From Nocardioides marmoribigeumensis (GTDB lineage: Bacteria > Actinomycetota > Actinomycetes > Propionibacteriales > Nocardioidaceae): a stretch of DNA of 64,000 nt. The position numbers were made by a program, and so were the translations under genes. The DNA is taken from NCBI RefSeq assembly GCF_031458325.1, contig NZ_JAVDYG010000001.1, positions 806,001 to 870,000 on the forward strand. The letters are read 5' to 3'. The notes beneath the pieces are model-generated. The model made no database searches, had not been told where the DNA came from, and was given only the letters and a program-made list of their open reading frames with translations. Shown here in pieces: positions 13,228 to 21,968 of this stretch; the first letter of the stretch is position 1; the number at the start of each line of letters is the position of its first letter.

Positions 13228-14453
13228 GCGCGACCCTCCTCGGCGTCGGAGTCGCCCAGGCCGAACCACGTCATCGCGGTGCCCATGTCCTTGTCGCCGC
13301 GGCCGGAGAGGTTGACCAGGATCATCGACCCGGGCATCTCCTGGGCCAGCCGCATGGTGCCGGCGATCGCGTGCGCCGACTCGATGGCGGGGATGATGCC
13401 CTCGGTGCGGGCGAGCAGGCGGAAGGCCTCCATCGCCTCGGCGTCGGTCACCGGGAGGTAGGTGGCCCGCCCGGTCTGCGCGAGGTGGGCGTGCTCCGGC
13501 CCGACGCCGGGGTAGTCGAGGCCCGCCGAGATCGAGTGTGACTCGGCGGTCTGGCCGTCCTCGTCCTGGAGGACGTAGGTGCGGGCGCCGTGCAGGACGC
13601 CGACGTCGCCGGCATGGATGGTGGCCGCGTGCCGCTTGGTGTCGACGCCGTCACCGGCCGCCTCGAACCCGACGATGCGCACCGAGGGGTCGTCGACGAA
13701 GCCGGCGAAGAGCCCGATCGCGTTGGAGCCGCCACCCACGCACGCGGTCACCGCGTCGGGGAGGGCGCCGGTCCGCGCCAGGCACTGGGCCCGGGCCTCG
13801 TCGCCGATGCCCCGGACGAACGAGCGGACCAGGCTCGGGAAGGGGTGCGGACCGGCGGCCGTGCCGAAGAGGTAGGCCGTGTGGTCCACCGAGGCGACCC
13901 AGTCGCGCAGCGCCTCGTTGATCGCGTCCTTGAGGGTGCGCGACCCGCTCTTGACCGAGACCACCTCGGCGCCGAGCAGCTGCATGCGGGCGACGTTGAG
14001 CGCCTGGCGCTCGGTGTCGACCTCGCCCATGTAGACCACGCAGTCGAGGCCGAGGTAGGCCGCCGCGGTGGCGCTGGCCACGCCGTGCTGGCCGGCCCCG
14101 GTCTCGGCGATCACCCGCGTCTTGCCCATGCGCTTGGTGAGCAGGGCCTGGCCGAGCACGTTGCGGATCTTGTGGGCGCCCGTGTGGTTGAGGTCCTCGC
14201 GCTTGAGCAGGATGCGGGCGCCCGCGACCTCGCTGAGCCGCGTGGCGTCGTACAGCATCGACGGCGTGCCGGCGTAGTCACGGAGCAGCCGCTCGAACTC
14301 ACCGGTGAACTCGGGGTCGGCCATCGCGGCCTGCCAGGCGACGGTCAGCTCGTCGAGGGCGGCCATCAGTGCCTCGGGCATGAAGCGGCCGCCGAAGTCA
14401 CCGAAGTGGCCCTGCTCGTCGGGCACGGCGTCGGGTGCGTGGGTCACGGACAT
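13224..14453 (-). CDS. trpB: Tryptophan synthase beta chain
   Basis: TrpB is the PLP enzyme that joins indole to serine to give tryptophan. The PLP lysine sits in [10 protein letters not shown] at about residue 95, and the phosphate-binding loop is GGGSNAIG. The alpha-beta tunnel region and the C-terminal serine motif (NLSGRGDKD) are intact. The length is 409 aa. A strong AGGAGG ribosome site precedes the ATG at 14453. It follows trpC by 17 bp and overlaps trpA by 4 bp. Confidence 0.98.
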   Translation of the reverse strand: MSVTHAPDAVPDEQGHFGDFGGRFMPEALMAALDELTVAWQAAMADPEFTGEFERLLRDYAGTPSMLYDATRLSEVAGARILLKREDLNHTGAHKIRNVLGQALLTKRMGKTRVIAETGAGQHGVASATAAAYLGLDCVVYMGEVDTERQALNVARMQLLGAEVVSVKSGSRTLKDAINEALRDWVASVDHTAYLFGTAAGPHPFPSLVRSFVRGIGDEARAQCLARTGALPDAVTACVGGGSNAIGLFAGFVDDPSVRIVGFEAAGDGVDTKRHAATIHAGDVGVLHGARTYVLQDEDGQTAESHSISAGLDYPGVGPEHAHLAQTGRATYLPVTDAEAMEAFRLLARTEGIIPAIESAHAIAGTMRLAQEMPGSMILVNLSGRGDKDMGTAMTWFGLGDSDAEEGRA

Positions 14454-14470
14454 GGGTCCTCCTGCGCGGG

Positions 14471-15298
14471 TCAGAGGGGCGGCCGCGCAGGGGCCCCTGC
14501 CCCGGCGGCCAGGAAGTCACGGACGGCCACGGCGGGGTCGCCGGTGCGGACGAGCGCCTCGCCGACGAGCACGACGTCGGCGCCCTGGTCGGCGAGGTCG
14601 GCGACGTCGGCGGCGTCGCGCACGCCCGACTCGGCGACGCGGACGACGCCGTCGGGGATGCGGGGCGCGACCCGGGCGAAGGCGTCGCGGTGGACCTCGA
14701 GGGTGCGCAGGTCGCGGGCGTTGACGCCGACCAGGCGGGCGCCGGCGTCGAGCGCGACGCCGACCTCGTCCTCGTCGTGCACCTCGACCAGGGGGGTCAG
14801 GCCCAGGCTGACCGCCTCGGCGTGGAGCTCGGCCAGCTCGTGGGGGTCGAGACCGGCCACGATGAGCAGCACCAGGTCGGCGCCGGCGGCGCGGGCCTCC
14901 CAGAGCTGGTAGGAGGTGACCAGGAAGTCCTTGCGCAGCAGCGGCGTCGGGACCGCGGCACGGACGGCCCGCAGGTCCTCGAGGCTGCCCTTGAAGCGTC
15001 GCTGCTCGGTCAGCACGCTGATCGCGGCCGCGCCGCCCTCGGCGTAGCGCGCCGCCAGCACGGTGGGGTCGGGGATGTCGGCCAGGTGCCCCTTGCTGGG
15101 GCTGGCCCGCTTGACCTCGGCGATGACCTGCACGCCGGGTCCTCGCAGCACCGGCATCGGGTCGAGGGCGGGCGCGGTGTCGGCGACCAGGTCGCGCAGC
15201 GCGTCGAGCGGCAGCGCCTGCTCGCGGGCGGCGAGGTCCTCCCGCACTCCGGCGATGATCTCGTCGAGGACCGATGCGGCGCGCGGCGTGGCCGGCAT
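14471..15298 (-). CDS. trpC: Indole-3-glycerol phosphate synthase
   Basis: TrpC closes the indole ring from carboxyphenylaminodeoxyribulose phosphate. The catalytic lysine motif [13 protein letters not shown] and the second lysine in LLRKDFLV are present, as are [12 protein letters not shown] and VAESGV of the phosphate site. The ATG at 15298, with GGAGG 6 nt before it, gives 275 aa. The longer open frame adds a non-homologous leader. It is the first gene of the trpC-trpB-trpA-SCO-lgt-VIT unit. The 235 bp upstream show only a weak CCCC-GTGA-GGGG hairpin and no Trp-rich leader peptide that I could find. Confidence 0.97.
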   Translation of the reverse strand: MPATPRAASVLDEIIAGVREDLAAREQALPLDALRDLVADTAPALDPMPVLRGPGVQVIAEVKRASPSKGHLADIPDPTVLAARYAEGGAAAISVLTEQRRFKGSLEDLRAVRAAVPTPLLRKDFLVTSYQLWEARAAGADLVLLIVAGLDPHELAELHAEAVSLGLTPLVEVHDEDEVGVALDAGARLVGVNARDLRTLEVHRDAFARVAPRIPDGVVRVAESGVRDAADVADLADQGADVVLVGEALVRTGDPAVAVRDFLAAGAGAPARPPL

Positions 15299-15533
15299 GG
15301 GCTTCCTCCGGACGTGCGAGGCACGTGACGACGTCTGACAGGGACGACCCCGTGAGGGGCCGGCCGGCGGCGTGCGCACGGCCAGGACCAGCGTCTCACG
15401 CGGGGCCAACGTCGGCGTAGCCGGACCGGCAGGCGGAGAGCCCCGCCGCCCACGGCCCCGAGGTGGTGACCGGTGTCGGATAGCGTCGGCGGGACCCGCA
15501 CGCCCGCCGCGTCACCGCCGCCAGGAGGTCCCG

Positions 15534-16064
15534 ATGACCCAGCCGCCCGACGAGCAGCCCCAGGGCGATCCCTCCGGCCAGGCCGGCCCCTACGGCCCAC
15601 CGCCCACCGCGCCCAGCCCGCCCCCGCCGCCGCCGCCCCCGCCGCCGGCCGTGGCCCCGGGCTGGGGGCAGCCGCCGCCCCCACAGCCGTACGCCGGGGG
15701 CTACCCGCCCGCGGGGCAGCACGGCCAGGCGGGCCATGCGGGCTATGCGGGCTATGCGGGCTATGCGGGCTACCCCGCACCCACCACGAGCCCCAAGGCC
15801 ACCTGGGCGCTGGTCACCGGGATCATCGCGGTCGTCCTGGGGTGCTGCGGCGTGCTCGGTCTCCTGGGCATCGCCGGCGTCGTGCTCGGCGTGCAGGCCC
15901 GACGCGAGATCGCGCAGAGCCAGGGGACGCTGACCGGCGACGGGGCCGCGCTGGCCGGGATCATCCTCGGCGGGATCGGCGCGGCGAGCGGGCTGGTGCT
16001 CGGGCTGGTCGGGTTCGCGATGGTCAGCAGCGGCGACGGCTCGTTCACCTTCGGCAGCGGCTGA
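15534..16064 (+). CDS. DUF4190 proline-rich membrane protein
   Basis: This small protein has a proline/glycine-rich cytoplasmic N-terminus, a GYA repeat block and a C-terminal DUF4190 domain with two hydrophobic helices (about residues 87-115 and 135-165). The family is common in actinobacteria and has no defined function. AGGAGG lies just before the ATG at 15534. It runs opposite to the trp genes and converges with the DUF2752 gene, leaving only about 20 bp. The repeat block comes from four exact 9-bp units, noted separately. Confidence 0.85.
   Translation: MTQPPDEQPQGDPSGQAGPYGPPPTAPSPPPPPPPPPPAVAPGWGQPPPPQPYAGGYPPAGQHGQAGHAGYAGYAGYAGYPAPTTSPKATWALVTGIIAVVLGCCGVLGLLGIAGVVLGVQARREIAQSQGTLTGDGAALAGIILGGIGAASGLVLGLVGFAMVSSGDGSFTFGSG
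15736..15771 (+). repeat. Four tandem 9-bp repeats inside the DUF4190 gene
   Basis: The unit ATGCGGGCT occurs four times in a row with no mismatch and encodes the GYA repeats. The unit length is a multiple of three, so changes in copy number would alter protein length without a frameshift. Confidence 0.9.
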
Positions 16065-16085
16065 GGGGGCGGCTCAGGATGCGTC

Positions 16086-16559
16086 TCAGGGCGTGAGCCA
16101 GCCGGCGAACGGCAGGTTGCGCACCACCCAGAACGCGACCACGAGGACCCCCGCGACCACGCTCAGCGCGTGCAGCCGCGCGGGCGGCCAGGGACGGAGC
16201 GCGCCGCGCCAGCGCTGGTGCAGCGAGCGCAGCCAGGCCGCCGCGAGGAGCGGGACGGCGGAGACGAACAGCAGGTTGCTGGAGGCGGCGTCGGCCACGC
16301 GCAGGTGGGTCAGGTCGTTGACCGCACGCAGGCCGCCGCAGCCCGGGCAGTAGGTGCCGGTCAGGGCCAGCCAGGGGCAGAAGCCGTAGGAGCCCTGCTG
16401 GTGAGGGTCGCGCAGGTGGAGCACGACGCTGGCCCCGAGGAGCAGCGCCGCCAGGGCGAGGGGCGGGCCCAGCCGGACCAGCCGCGGTCCCGTGAGGGGG
16501 ACCGGGGCTGAGGGCGTGGACACGAACGCCGGTGCGGACCCGTCAGCGGGTCTCGGCAC
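16086..16559 (-). CDS. DUF2752 membrane protein
   Basis: This short integral membrane protein carries the DUF2752 hallmark CPGCGGLRA (about residue 72), preceded by an FCPWLALTGTYC segment. Three hydrophobic helices surround it. The cysteine-rich motif suggests a metal or thiol role, but no function is established. It overlaps the HGxxPAAW gene by 17 bp and belongs to the Trp-locus set of small membrane proteins in actinobacteria. Here it precedes trpC on the same strand, but the oppositely oriented DUF4190 gene lies between them. Confidence 0.88.
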   Translation of the reverse strand: MPRPADGSAPAFVSTPSAPVPLTGPRLVRLGPPLALAALLLGASVVLHLRDPHQQGSYGFCPWLALTGTYCPGCGGLRAVNDLTHLRVADAASSNLLFVSAVPLLAAAWLRSLHQRWRGALRPWPPARLHALSVVAGVLVVAFWVVRNLPFAGWLTP

Positions 16560-16737
16560 CCATCCCCATCCGCGACATCACGCCGCCGACCACGGCGCTG
16601 AGGAGCACGAGCACGCAGCCGACGTAGAAGATCGGCATCACGTCGACCACGAGGCCGACGCCGCCGACGAGGAAGCCGACGAGGGCGATGATCACGCCGG
16701 TCCAGGCGGCGGGGGTCTGGCCGTGGTGCGCGCTCAT
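16543..16737 (-). CDS. HGxxPAAW family small membrane protein
   Basis: This 64-aa protein has the eponymous motif HGQTPAAW at residues 5-12, followed by two closely spaced transmembrane helices. Such proteins are typically encoded between trpE/TIGR02234 and trpC in actinobacteria; their role is unknown. An AGGGAG ribosome site lies before the ATG. The gene overlaps DUF2752. Confidence 0.88.
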   Translation of the reverse strand: MSAHHGQTPAAWTGVIIALVGFLVGGVGLVVDVMPIFYVGCVLVLLSAVVGGVMSRMGMGAETR

Positions 16738-16794
16738 GAAGGCTCCCTGTTGGTGACGGCGGTCGGGGGTCGTGCGGGGCTCATCCTAGTGCGG

Positions 16795-17604
16795 TCAGCC
16801 GAGCACGCGGTCCAGGGGCAGGGCCGGCGCCCACAGGAACCCCTGCCCGTAGTCGGCGCCCAGCTCGACGGCTCGGGCGGCCTGGTCCTCGGTCTCCACG
16901 CCCTCGACGGTCACGCTCATGCCGAGCGAGGCGGCCGTGCTGGTGACGGCGGCGACGACGGTCGCTCCGGGACGGGAGTCGATCGCCTCGACGAACGCCG
17001 AGTCGAGCTTGACCCCGTCGACCTTGAAGGCGATCAGGTGGTGCAGGCCGGACCAGCCGGAACCGAAGTCGTCGAGCCAGACCTCGAAGCCCGCCTCGCG
17101 GAGCCGGGAGATGTTGCGGGCGCACACCTGGAGGTCGGTGGGCGGACGGTGCTCGGTGAACTCCAGGGTCACGCGGAGGGGGTCGGCGCCGGTCTCGACG
17201 ACCAGCCCGTGCATCCGCTCGAAGCAGTCCTCCTCGTCGAGGTTGCGCCCCGAGAGGTTGAGGTTGAGGCGCAGGTCGGGCCGCTCCCCCGCCCATCCCG
17301 CGAGGTCGGTCAACCCGAGCCGGGCCATGTGCCGGTCGAGCTCGATGACGAGGTGGCTCTCCTCCGCCGTGGCGATGAAGTCGGCCGGGTAGACCATGCC
17401 GCGGTGGGGCGAGTCCCAGCGGGCGAGCGCCTCCAGCGCGGCGACCTCCCCGTCGGAGAAGCGGACCAGGGGTTGGTACCACGGCAGGATCTCGCCCACC
17501 CCGACCGCCCGGGCGACCTCCCGGGAGTTGGGCACCGGCGCGGGCCGGTTGCCGCCCAGCTCCGAGCCCGGGTCGAACCTGCGTGTCATCGCTGTCTCCT
17601 GCAT
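16795..17604 (-). CDS. EAL-domain cyclic-di-GMP phosphodiesterase
   Basis: This stand-alone EAL domain would hydrolyse c-di-GMP to pGpG. The key positions look intact: EALARW, NLNLSGR (Asn), TLEFTEH (Glu), DDFGSGW (two Asp), KVDGVKLD (Lys), EGVETEDQ (Glu) and YGQGFLWAP (Gln). No transmembrane or sensor domain is seen; about 35 residues precede the EAL fold. Two ATGs are possible (17604 with GGAGG, 17589 with AGGAGA); the first is used. It is divergent from the diguanylate cyclase gene, with about 167 bp between the starts. The pair presumably tunes one local c-di-GMP signal. Confidence 0.9.
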   Translation of the reverse strand: MQETAMTRRFDPGSELGGNRPAPVPNSREVARAVGVGEILPWYQPLVRFSDGEVAALEALARWDSPHRGMVYPADFIATAEESHLVIELDRHMARLGLTDLAGWAGERPDLRLNLNLSGRNLDEEDCFERMHGLVVETGADPLRVTLEFTEHRPPTDLQVCARNISRLREAGFEVWLDDFGSGWSGLHHLIAFKVDGVKLDSAFVEAIDSRPGATVVAAVTSTAASLGMSVTVEGVETEDQAARAVELGADYGQGFLWAPALPLDRVLG

Positions 17605-17667
17605 GGTGCCTCCCGAGCGCCCGGAGGCGTTCCCGGCCGCCGTGACCTGGCGGTCAGTCCACCACAC

Positions 17668-17693
17668 ACCGGCACGTCGCACCGGCACGTCGC
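17668..17693. repeat. 13-bp direct repeat between the divergent c-di-GMP genes
   Basis: ACCGGCACGTCGC occurs twice with no gap, in the 167-bp region between the EAL and GGDEF genes. Its placement is that of a shared operator. No regulator is identified. Confidence 0.4.
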
Positions 17694-17758
17694 CGCGGAT
17701 ACGGCGGAGCGGTCGAGGGATCGCCGTGGATTCTCCGGAGAACGGCCCCGTTGCTCCC

Positions 17759-17764
17759 TACAAT
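17759..17764 (+). promoter_or_regulatory. Putative -10 box of the MASE1-GGDEF gene
   Basis: TACAAT, a near-perfect -10 hexamer, is followed by 7 nt and the ATG at 17772. No ribosome site lies before that ATG, which supports a leaderless transcript. No clear -35 was seen. Confidence 0.5.
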
Positions 17765-17771
17765 CCCCGGC

Positions 17772-19166
17772 ATGGGTGGGATGGGGAGGGGACTGCGCGG
17801 CTTCGTCGTGATCGCGCTGGCCTACGGCCTGGTGTCGTACGTCGTGGTGAAGTTCGCCGGGTTCGACGACAGCCCCGGCAACGTCTTCTGGCCCGCGGCC
17901 GGCATCACCCTCGGCATGCTGGTCGTCCGGCCGCGCCGGGAGTGGCCCTGGCTGCTGGCCGGGGTGCTCACGGCCGAGACGATCGTGGACTGGACGCTCT
18001 ACCAGTCCCCCACGGTGATCGCCATCTGGGGAGCGGCCAACGTCGTCGAGCCCCTCGTCGGGGCGCTCCTGCTGACCCGCGGCGGACGACAACCCCAGCT
18101 GGACAACGCCCTCTCGGTGCTGCGCTTCCTCGCCTTCGGCGTGGTCGCCGGACCGGTCGTCGGCACGTCGATCGGCGCGGTCGGCACGATGATCGCCTAC
18201 GACTCCGCGTTCTGGCCGACCTGGCCGCGCTGGTGGGTCGGCGACGCCATCGGCGTGCTGGTCATCGCCCCCGCGCTCTTCACACCGCGCCGCGCCGACC
18301 TGGTCCAGGCCCGCCTGGGTGAGCGGATCGGGCTCCTGGCCGGGCTCGCCACGGTGACGTTCGTGGCCGTGTTCCCCTGGCAGAAGGCGTCCTGGGAGCA
18401 GGGGCTGCCCTACCTCCTCGCCCCGGCCCTGGTCCTCGTGGCGATCCGGCTCGGCCCCTTCGTGTCGGCCGTCGCCCTCGCCCTGGCGGCCGCGGTGGTC
18501 AACGTCGTGACCGCGATCGGGTCGGGCCCGTTCACCGTGACCGGGCTGGGCAGCGGGCTGGTCATCGCCCAGGTCTGCCTCGCAGGCGCCGCGGTCGCGA
18601 TGCTCACGGTCTCCGCCCTGACCCACGACCTGATGTCCGTGCAGCGGGTCGAGGAGCTGATGCGCGACCAGGCCCTGCACGACGGGCTCACCGGCGTGGG
18701 CAACCGCCGCCTGCTGCACGAGCGTCTCTCGATCGCGATCTCGTCCCTCGGGAACCCGGGTGGCCCCGAGGGGTCGGTCGCCGTGCTGATGCTGGACCTC
18801 GACGACTTCAAGTCGATCAACGACGCCCACGGCCACCTCGCCGGGGACGCGGCGCTGGTGGAGACCGCCAGCCGCATCACCGGCCGGCTGCGGCCCGAGG
18901 ACCTGGTGGTCCGCCTGGGCGGTGACGAGTTCCTCGTGATGCTGGAGGGCGTCGCCAACCGGGAGGAGGCCCTCCTGGTGCGCCAGCGGCTGCTGGCCGC
19001 CATCGAGGAGCCCATGGTCTGGAACGACCGGCTGGTCCCGCTGTCGGCCACCGCGGGCATGGCGCTGACCGACGACCCCGATGCCACCATCGACAGGCTG
19101 CTGGCCGAGGCCGACCGCGACATGTACGCCGCCAAGGTCTCGCGCACGCCCGTCGTCGATCACTGA
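17772..19166 (+). CDS. MASE1-GGDEF diguanylate cyclase, membrane-bound
   Basis: This protein makes c-di-GMP from two GTP at the membrane. Residues 1 to about 290 contain eight or so hydrophobic helices resembling a MASE1 sensor domain (FWPAAGITLGM and WWVGDAIGVLVIAP are typical phrases). The GGDEF domain occupies about 310-464 with the active site RLGGDEF. An RxxD inhibitory site (RPED) lies five residues before GGDEF, so product inhibition is expected. The ATG at 17772 is chosen over an upstream TTG because the TACAAT box fits it. The ligand sensed is unknown. It ends convergently with the TIGR02234 gene. Confidence 0.9.
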   Translation: MGGMGRGLRGFVVIALAYGLVSYVVVKFAGFDDSPGNVFWPAAGITLGMLVVRPRREWPWLLAGVLTAETIVDWTLYQSPTVIAIWGAANVVEPLVGALLLTRGGRQPQLDNALSVLRFLAFGVVAGPVVGTSIGAVGTMIAYDSAFWPTWPRWWVGDAIGVLVIAPALFTPRRADLVQARLGERIGLLAGLATVTFVAVFPWQKASWEQGLPYLLAPALVLVAIRLGPFVSAVALALAAAVVNVVTAIGSGPFTVTGLGSGLVIAQVCLAGAAVAMLTVSALTHDLMSVQRVEELMRDQALHDGLTGVGNRRLLHERLSIAISSLGNPGGPEGSVAVLMLDLDDFKSINDAHGHLAGDAALVETASRITGRLRPEDLVVRLGGDEFLVMLEGVANREEALLVRQRLLAAIEEPMVWNDRLVPLSATAGMALTDDPDATIDRLLAEADRDMYAAKVSRTPVVDH

Positions 19167-19180
19167 CCCGGGGCGGGGCC

Positions 19181-19756
19181 TCACTCGGTCGGGTCGCGTC
19201 CCTCGTCCATCGCCTTCCACAGGTCGGCGCTGGTCGCCTCCTCGGGGGCCGGTGGCGAGGTGGTCGCCGCCTCACCCGCGGGCGCGTCGTACCGGCTGCT
19301 CATCTCGGGCCACCGTCCGGCCTGCCGCAGCGTGACCACCGACACCGCGGCACTGACCAGCGCACCGGCCACCGCCAGCCACGGCCACGCGGTCTCCTTG
19401 CTGGACACGCTGTCGGCGCCGCCGCGCACCAGGGACGCGGCGACGTCGGGTGCCTCGTGGGCCCGGAGCACGACCGCCAGCGCGACCCCCAGGGCGGCGA
19501 GCAGCCCGATCGTGGCCACCACGCGACGACCGCGCCGACGGAGCACGAGCACCGCGCCCCAGGAGGCCAGCGCGACCAGGGCCAGGGGCAGGGCGACCGG
19601 GGCGACCTCGGAGCCACGGGCCTCGACGGAACGCAGCGCCGGCTCGGTGGCGCGCGCGGTCGCCCACACCTGGGCGGAGGAGACCGTGGCCAGGCCGGCC
19701 CCGGCCAGGCCGAGGACGACGGTGGGGCCGAGCCGGGGACCCGTGGGCGTGGTCAC
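19181..19756 (-). CDS. Trp biosynthesis-associated membrane protein (TIGR02234)
   Basis: This four-helix membrane protein has the family phrases SSAQVWATA near residue 26 and [13 protein letters not shown] near 122, and an acidic C-terminal tail. In actinobacteria it usually sits between trpE and trpC; the molecular role is not known. Here it overlaps the end of hisI by 4 bp, so the usual trpE is not between them. The length of 191 aa is normal. Confidence 0.87.
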   Translation of the reverse strand: MTTPTGPRLGPTVVLGLAGAGLATVSSAQVWATARATEPALRSVEARGSEVAPVALPLALVALASWGAVLVLRRRGRRVVATIGLLAALGVALAVVLRAHEAPDVAASLVRGGADSVSSKETAWPWLAVAGALVSAAVSVVTLRQAGRWPEMSSRYDAPAGEAATTSPPAPEEATSADLWKAMDEGRDPTE

Positions 19757-20121
19757 TGCTCGAGGAGGAGGTCGCGGTCGAAACAGGTGCGGGCGCCGGT
19801 GTGGCAGGCCGGGCCCTCCTGGTCGACGGCGACGAGGAGGGTGTCACCGTCGCAGTCGAGCCGCACCGAGCGGACGTGCTGGCGGTGGCCGGAGGTCTCG
19901 CCCTTGACCCAGTACTCCCCTCGCGACCGGCTCCAGAAGGTGCCGCGTCCCGTGGTCAGCGTGCGGTGCAGCGCCTCGTCGTCCATCCAGCCGAGCATGA
20001 GGACCTCGCCGGTGTCGTGCTGCTGCACCACCGCGGGCACGAGGCCGGCCGGGTCGCGCTTGAGCCTGGCGGCGACGGCGGGGTCGAGGTCGGTCGAGCC
20101 GGGTGCGGCGGGGGACGACAT
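19753..20121 (-). CDS. hisI: Phosphoribosyl-AMP cyclohydrolase
   Basis: HisI hydrolyses phosphoribosyl-AMP in the third step of histidine synthesis. The zinc and active-site motifs are present ([36 protein letters not shown]). The protein is 122 aa from the ATG at 20121; an ATG nine bases upstream lacks ribosome-site spacing, while GAGAGG is well placed for the one chosen. It is cut off from the main his cluster by an ABC exporter pair and a TIGR03085 gene, and is followed by the Trp-associated membrane protein with a 4-bp overlap. Confidence 0.96.
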   Translation of the reverse strand: MSSPAAPGSTDLDPAVAARLKRDPAGLVPAVVQQHDTGEVLMLGWMDDEALHRTLTTGRGTFWSRSRGEYWVKGETSGHRQHVRSVRLDCDGDTLLVAVDQEGPACHTGARTCFDRDLLLEQ

Positions 20122-20144
20122 GGCGCCCATCCTCTCAGGCCGGC

Positions 20145-21968
20145 TCAGGCCGGCTGTCCGTGCTGGGCCACCCAGGAGGCGTGCAGCCGGCCGTAGACAC
20201 CGCCCTCGGCGACCAGCCCGGCGTGCCGACCCTGCTGGACGACCCGGCCCTGGTCGACGACCACGACGAGGTCGGCCCGCTCGGCGGTGCTCATCCGGTG
20301 GGCGATGGTGATCGAGGTGCGTCCGCGGGTCAGCCGGTCCAGCGCGGCGGAGATGCGCATCTCCAGCGCCGGGTCGACCGCACTGGTGGCCTCGTCGAGG
20401 ACCAGCACCTCGGGGTCGGCGAGCTGCGCGCGCACGAGGGCGACCAGCTGGCGCTCGCCCGCCGAGAGCGACTCGCCGCGCTGGCCCACCCGGGTGTCGA
20501 GCCCGTCGGGCAGGGTCGCCAGCCAGTCGGAGAGGTCGAGCTCGGCGACGGCGCGCAGCATCTGCTCGTCGTCGGCGTCGACGCGGCCGTAGCGCAGGTT
20601 GTCGCGCAGCGTCGCGTCGAACAGGAACCCCTCCTGGGGCACCAGCAGCACGTGGCGGCGCAGGTCCTCGAACGGCACGTCGCGCAGGTCGACGCCGCCG
20701 AGGAGCACGGCGCCGGAGACGGGGTCCATCAGCCGCGTGAGCAGCTTGGCGATCGTGGTCTTGCCCGACCCGGTCTCGCCGACGACCGCGACCCGGGTGG
20801 TCGGGGCGATCTCGAGGTCGACCTCGTGCAGGACGGTCGGCCCGTTGGGGTAGGCGTAGGTGACGCCGCGGAACACCACCGGCAGGTGACCCTCGGGCAG
20901 CGGCGTGCCCTGCTCCCCCGGGTCGGCCACGTCGGCCGGGGTGTCGAGGATGCCGATCACGCGCCGCCAGCCGGAGAAGGCGTTCTGGGCGTCGGTGAGC
21001 ACCTGGGTGCCCATCTGGATCGGACCGACGAACAGCGTGACGAGGAAGGCGAAGGCCAGGATCGTGCCACTGGTCAGCTGCCCGTCGACGCCGAGCAGGA
21101 CGCCCACCGCGATCACGCCGGCGTTGGCGAACCCGGCCGAGACACCCCCGAGGGAGAACGAGAACGCGGTCAGGCCCTGGGCCCGGGTGCTCGCCTCGAG
21201 GTGGACGGCCACCGCCTCGTCGATGCGCTCCTGCGTGCGCGCCTCGACGGCGTACGCCCGGACGACGCTGGCGCCGACGACCGGCTCGGAGATCGCCGAG
21301 AGCAGCACCCCGACCTGGCGGCGGACGGTCGCGTAGGCCGCGGACAGCCGCCGCTGGAAGTAGCGCAGGCTCAGGAACAGCGGCAGGAAGCAGACCCAGA
21401 CGACGGTGGCCAGCTGCCAGCTGTAGACGTACATGACGACCGTCGCCACCGCGACCTGCCCGACGCTGACCACCGCGATGAGGCCACCGAAGATCAGGAA
21501 CTGGGAGACCTGGTCGACGTCGTTGGTGACGCGCGAGACCAGCGCTCCGCGGCGCTCGGTGTTCTGCGTGAGCACGGGCAGGTCGTGCACGTGGCGGAAC
21601 GCCTTGGTGCGCAGGGTGGCCAGGCCCGACTCCGCGGAGCGGAAGAGCCGCGCGGTCATCAGGGTCGAGCAGAGGCCGGTGACGAGCAGGGCGACCGCGG
21701 TGGCGGCGACCGCCCGGGCGACGAAGCCGCCGTCGGGCCCGCCGTCGGCGGTGATGCCGTTGTCGACGATCTGCTGCACGGCGATCGGGACGGCCACGCG
21801 GCCGACCGTGGCGCCGAGGGCGAGCGCCAGGGTGACCCAGATCCCGCGGGTCAGCTCGGGCGACAGCTCCGCGCCCCGGCGCAGCACGTGCCAGGCCGAG
21901 GCGACGTCGCCGCTGCGCAGCACACCGTCGCGGTCGACGGCCTCGGGGGGCGCGTTGCGCATGCTCAT
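20145..21968 (-). CDS. ABC exporter half-transporter, catalytic-type subunit
   Basis: This is a fused transmembrane (six helices, about residues 40-330) and ATPase half-transporter. Walker A is GETGSGKTT, Walker B is [11 protein letters not shown] with the catalytic Glu, and the switch His is in IAHRMST. The signature is the variant LSAGERQ rather than LSGGQ. Its ATG overlaps the stop of the next half-transporter as ATGA, and the two proteins complement each other's altered motifs. They probably form one heterodimeric exporter; the substrate is unknown. It lies 23 bp before hisI. Confidence 0.92.
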   Translation of the reverse strand: MSMRNAPPEAVDRDGVLRSGDVASAWHVLRRGAELSPELTRGIWVTLALALGATVGRVAVPIAVQQIVDNGITADGGPDGGFVARAVAATAVALLVTGLCSTLMTARLFRSAESGLATLRTKAFRHVHDLPVLTQNTERRGALVSRVTNDVDQVSQFLIFGGLIAVVSVGQVAVATVVMYVYSWQLATVVWVCFLPLFLSLRYFQRRLSAAYATVRRQVGVLLSAISEPVVGASVVRAYAVEARTQERIDEAVAVHLEASTRAQGLTAFSFSLGGVSAGFANAGVIAVGVLLGVDGQLTSGTILAFAFLVTLFVGPIQMGTQVLTDAQNAFSGWRRVIGILDTPADVADPGEQGTPLPEGHLPVVFRGVTYAYPNGPTVLHEVDLEIAPTTRVAVVGETGSGKTTIAKLLTRLMDPVSGAVLLGGVDLRDVPFEDLRRHVLLVPQEGFLFDATLRDNLRYGRVDADDEQMLRAVAELDLSDWLATLPDGLDTRVGQRGESLSAGERQLVALVRAQLADPEVLVLDEATSAVDPALEMRISAALDRLTRGRTSITIAHRMSTAERADLVVVVDQGRVVQQGRHAGLVAEGGVYGRLHASWVAQHGQPA

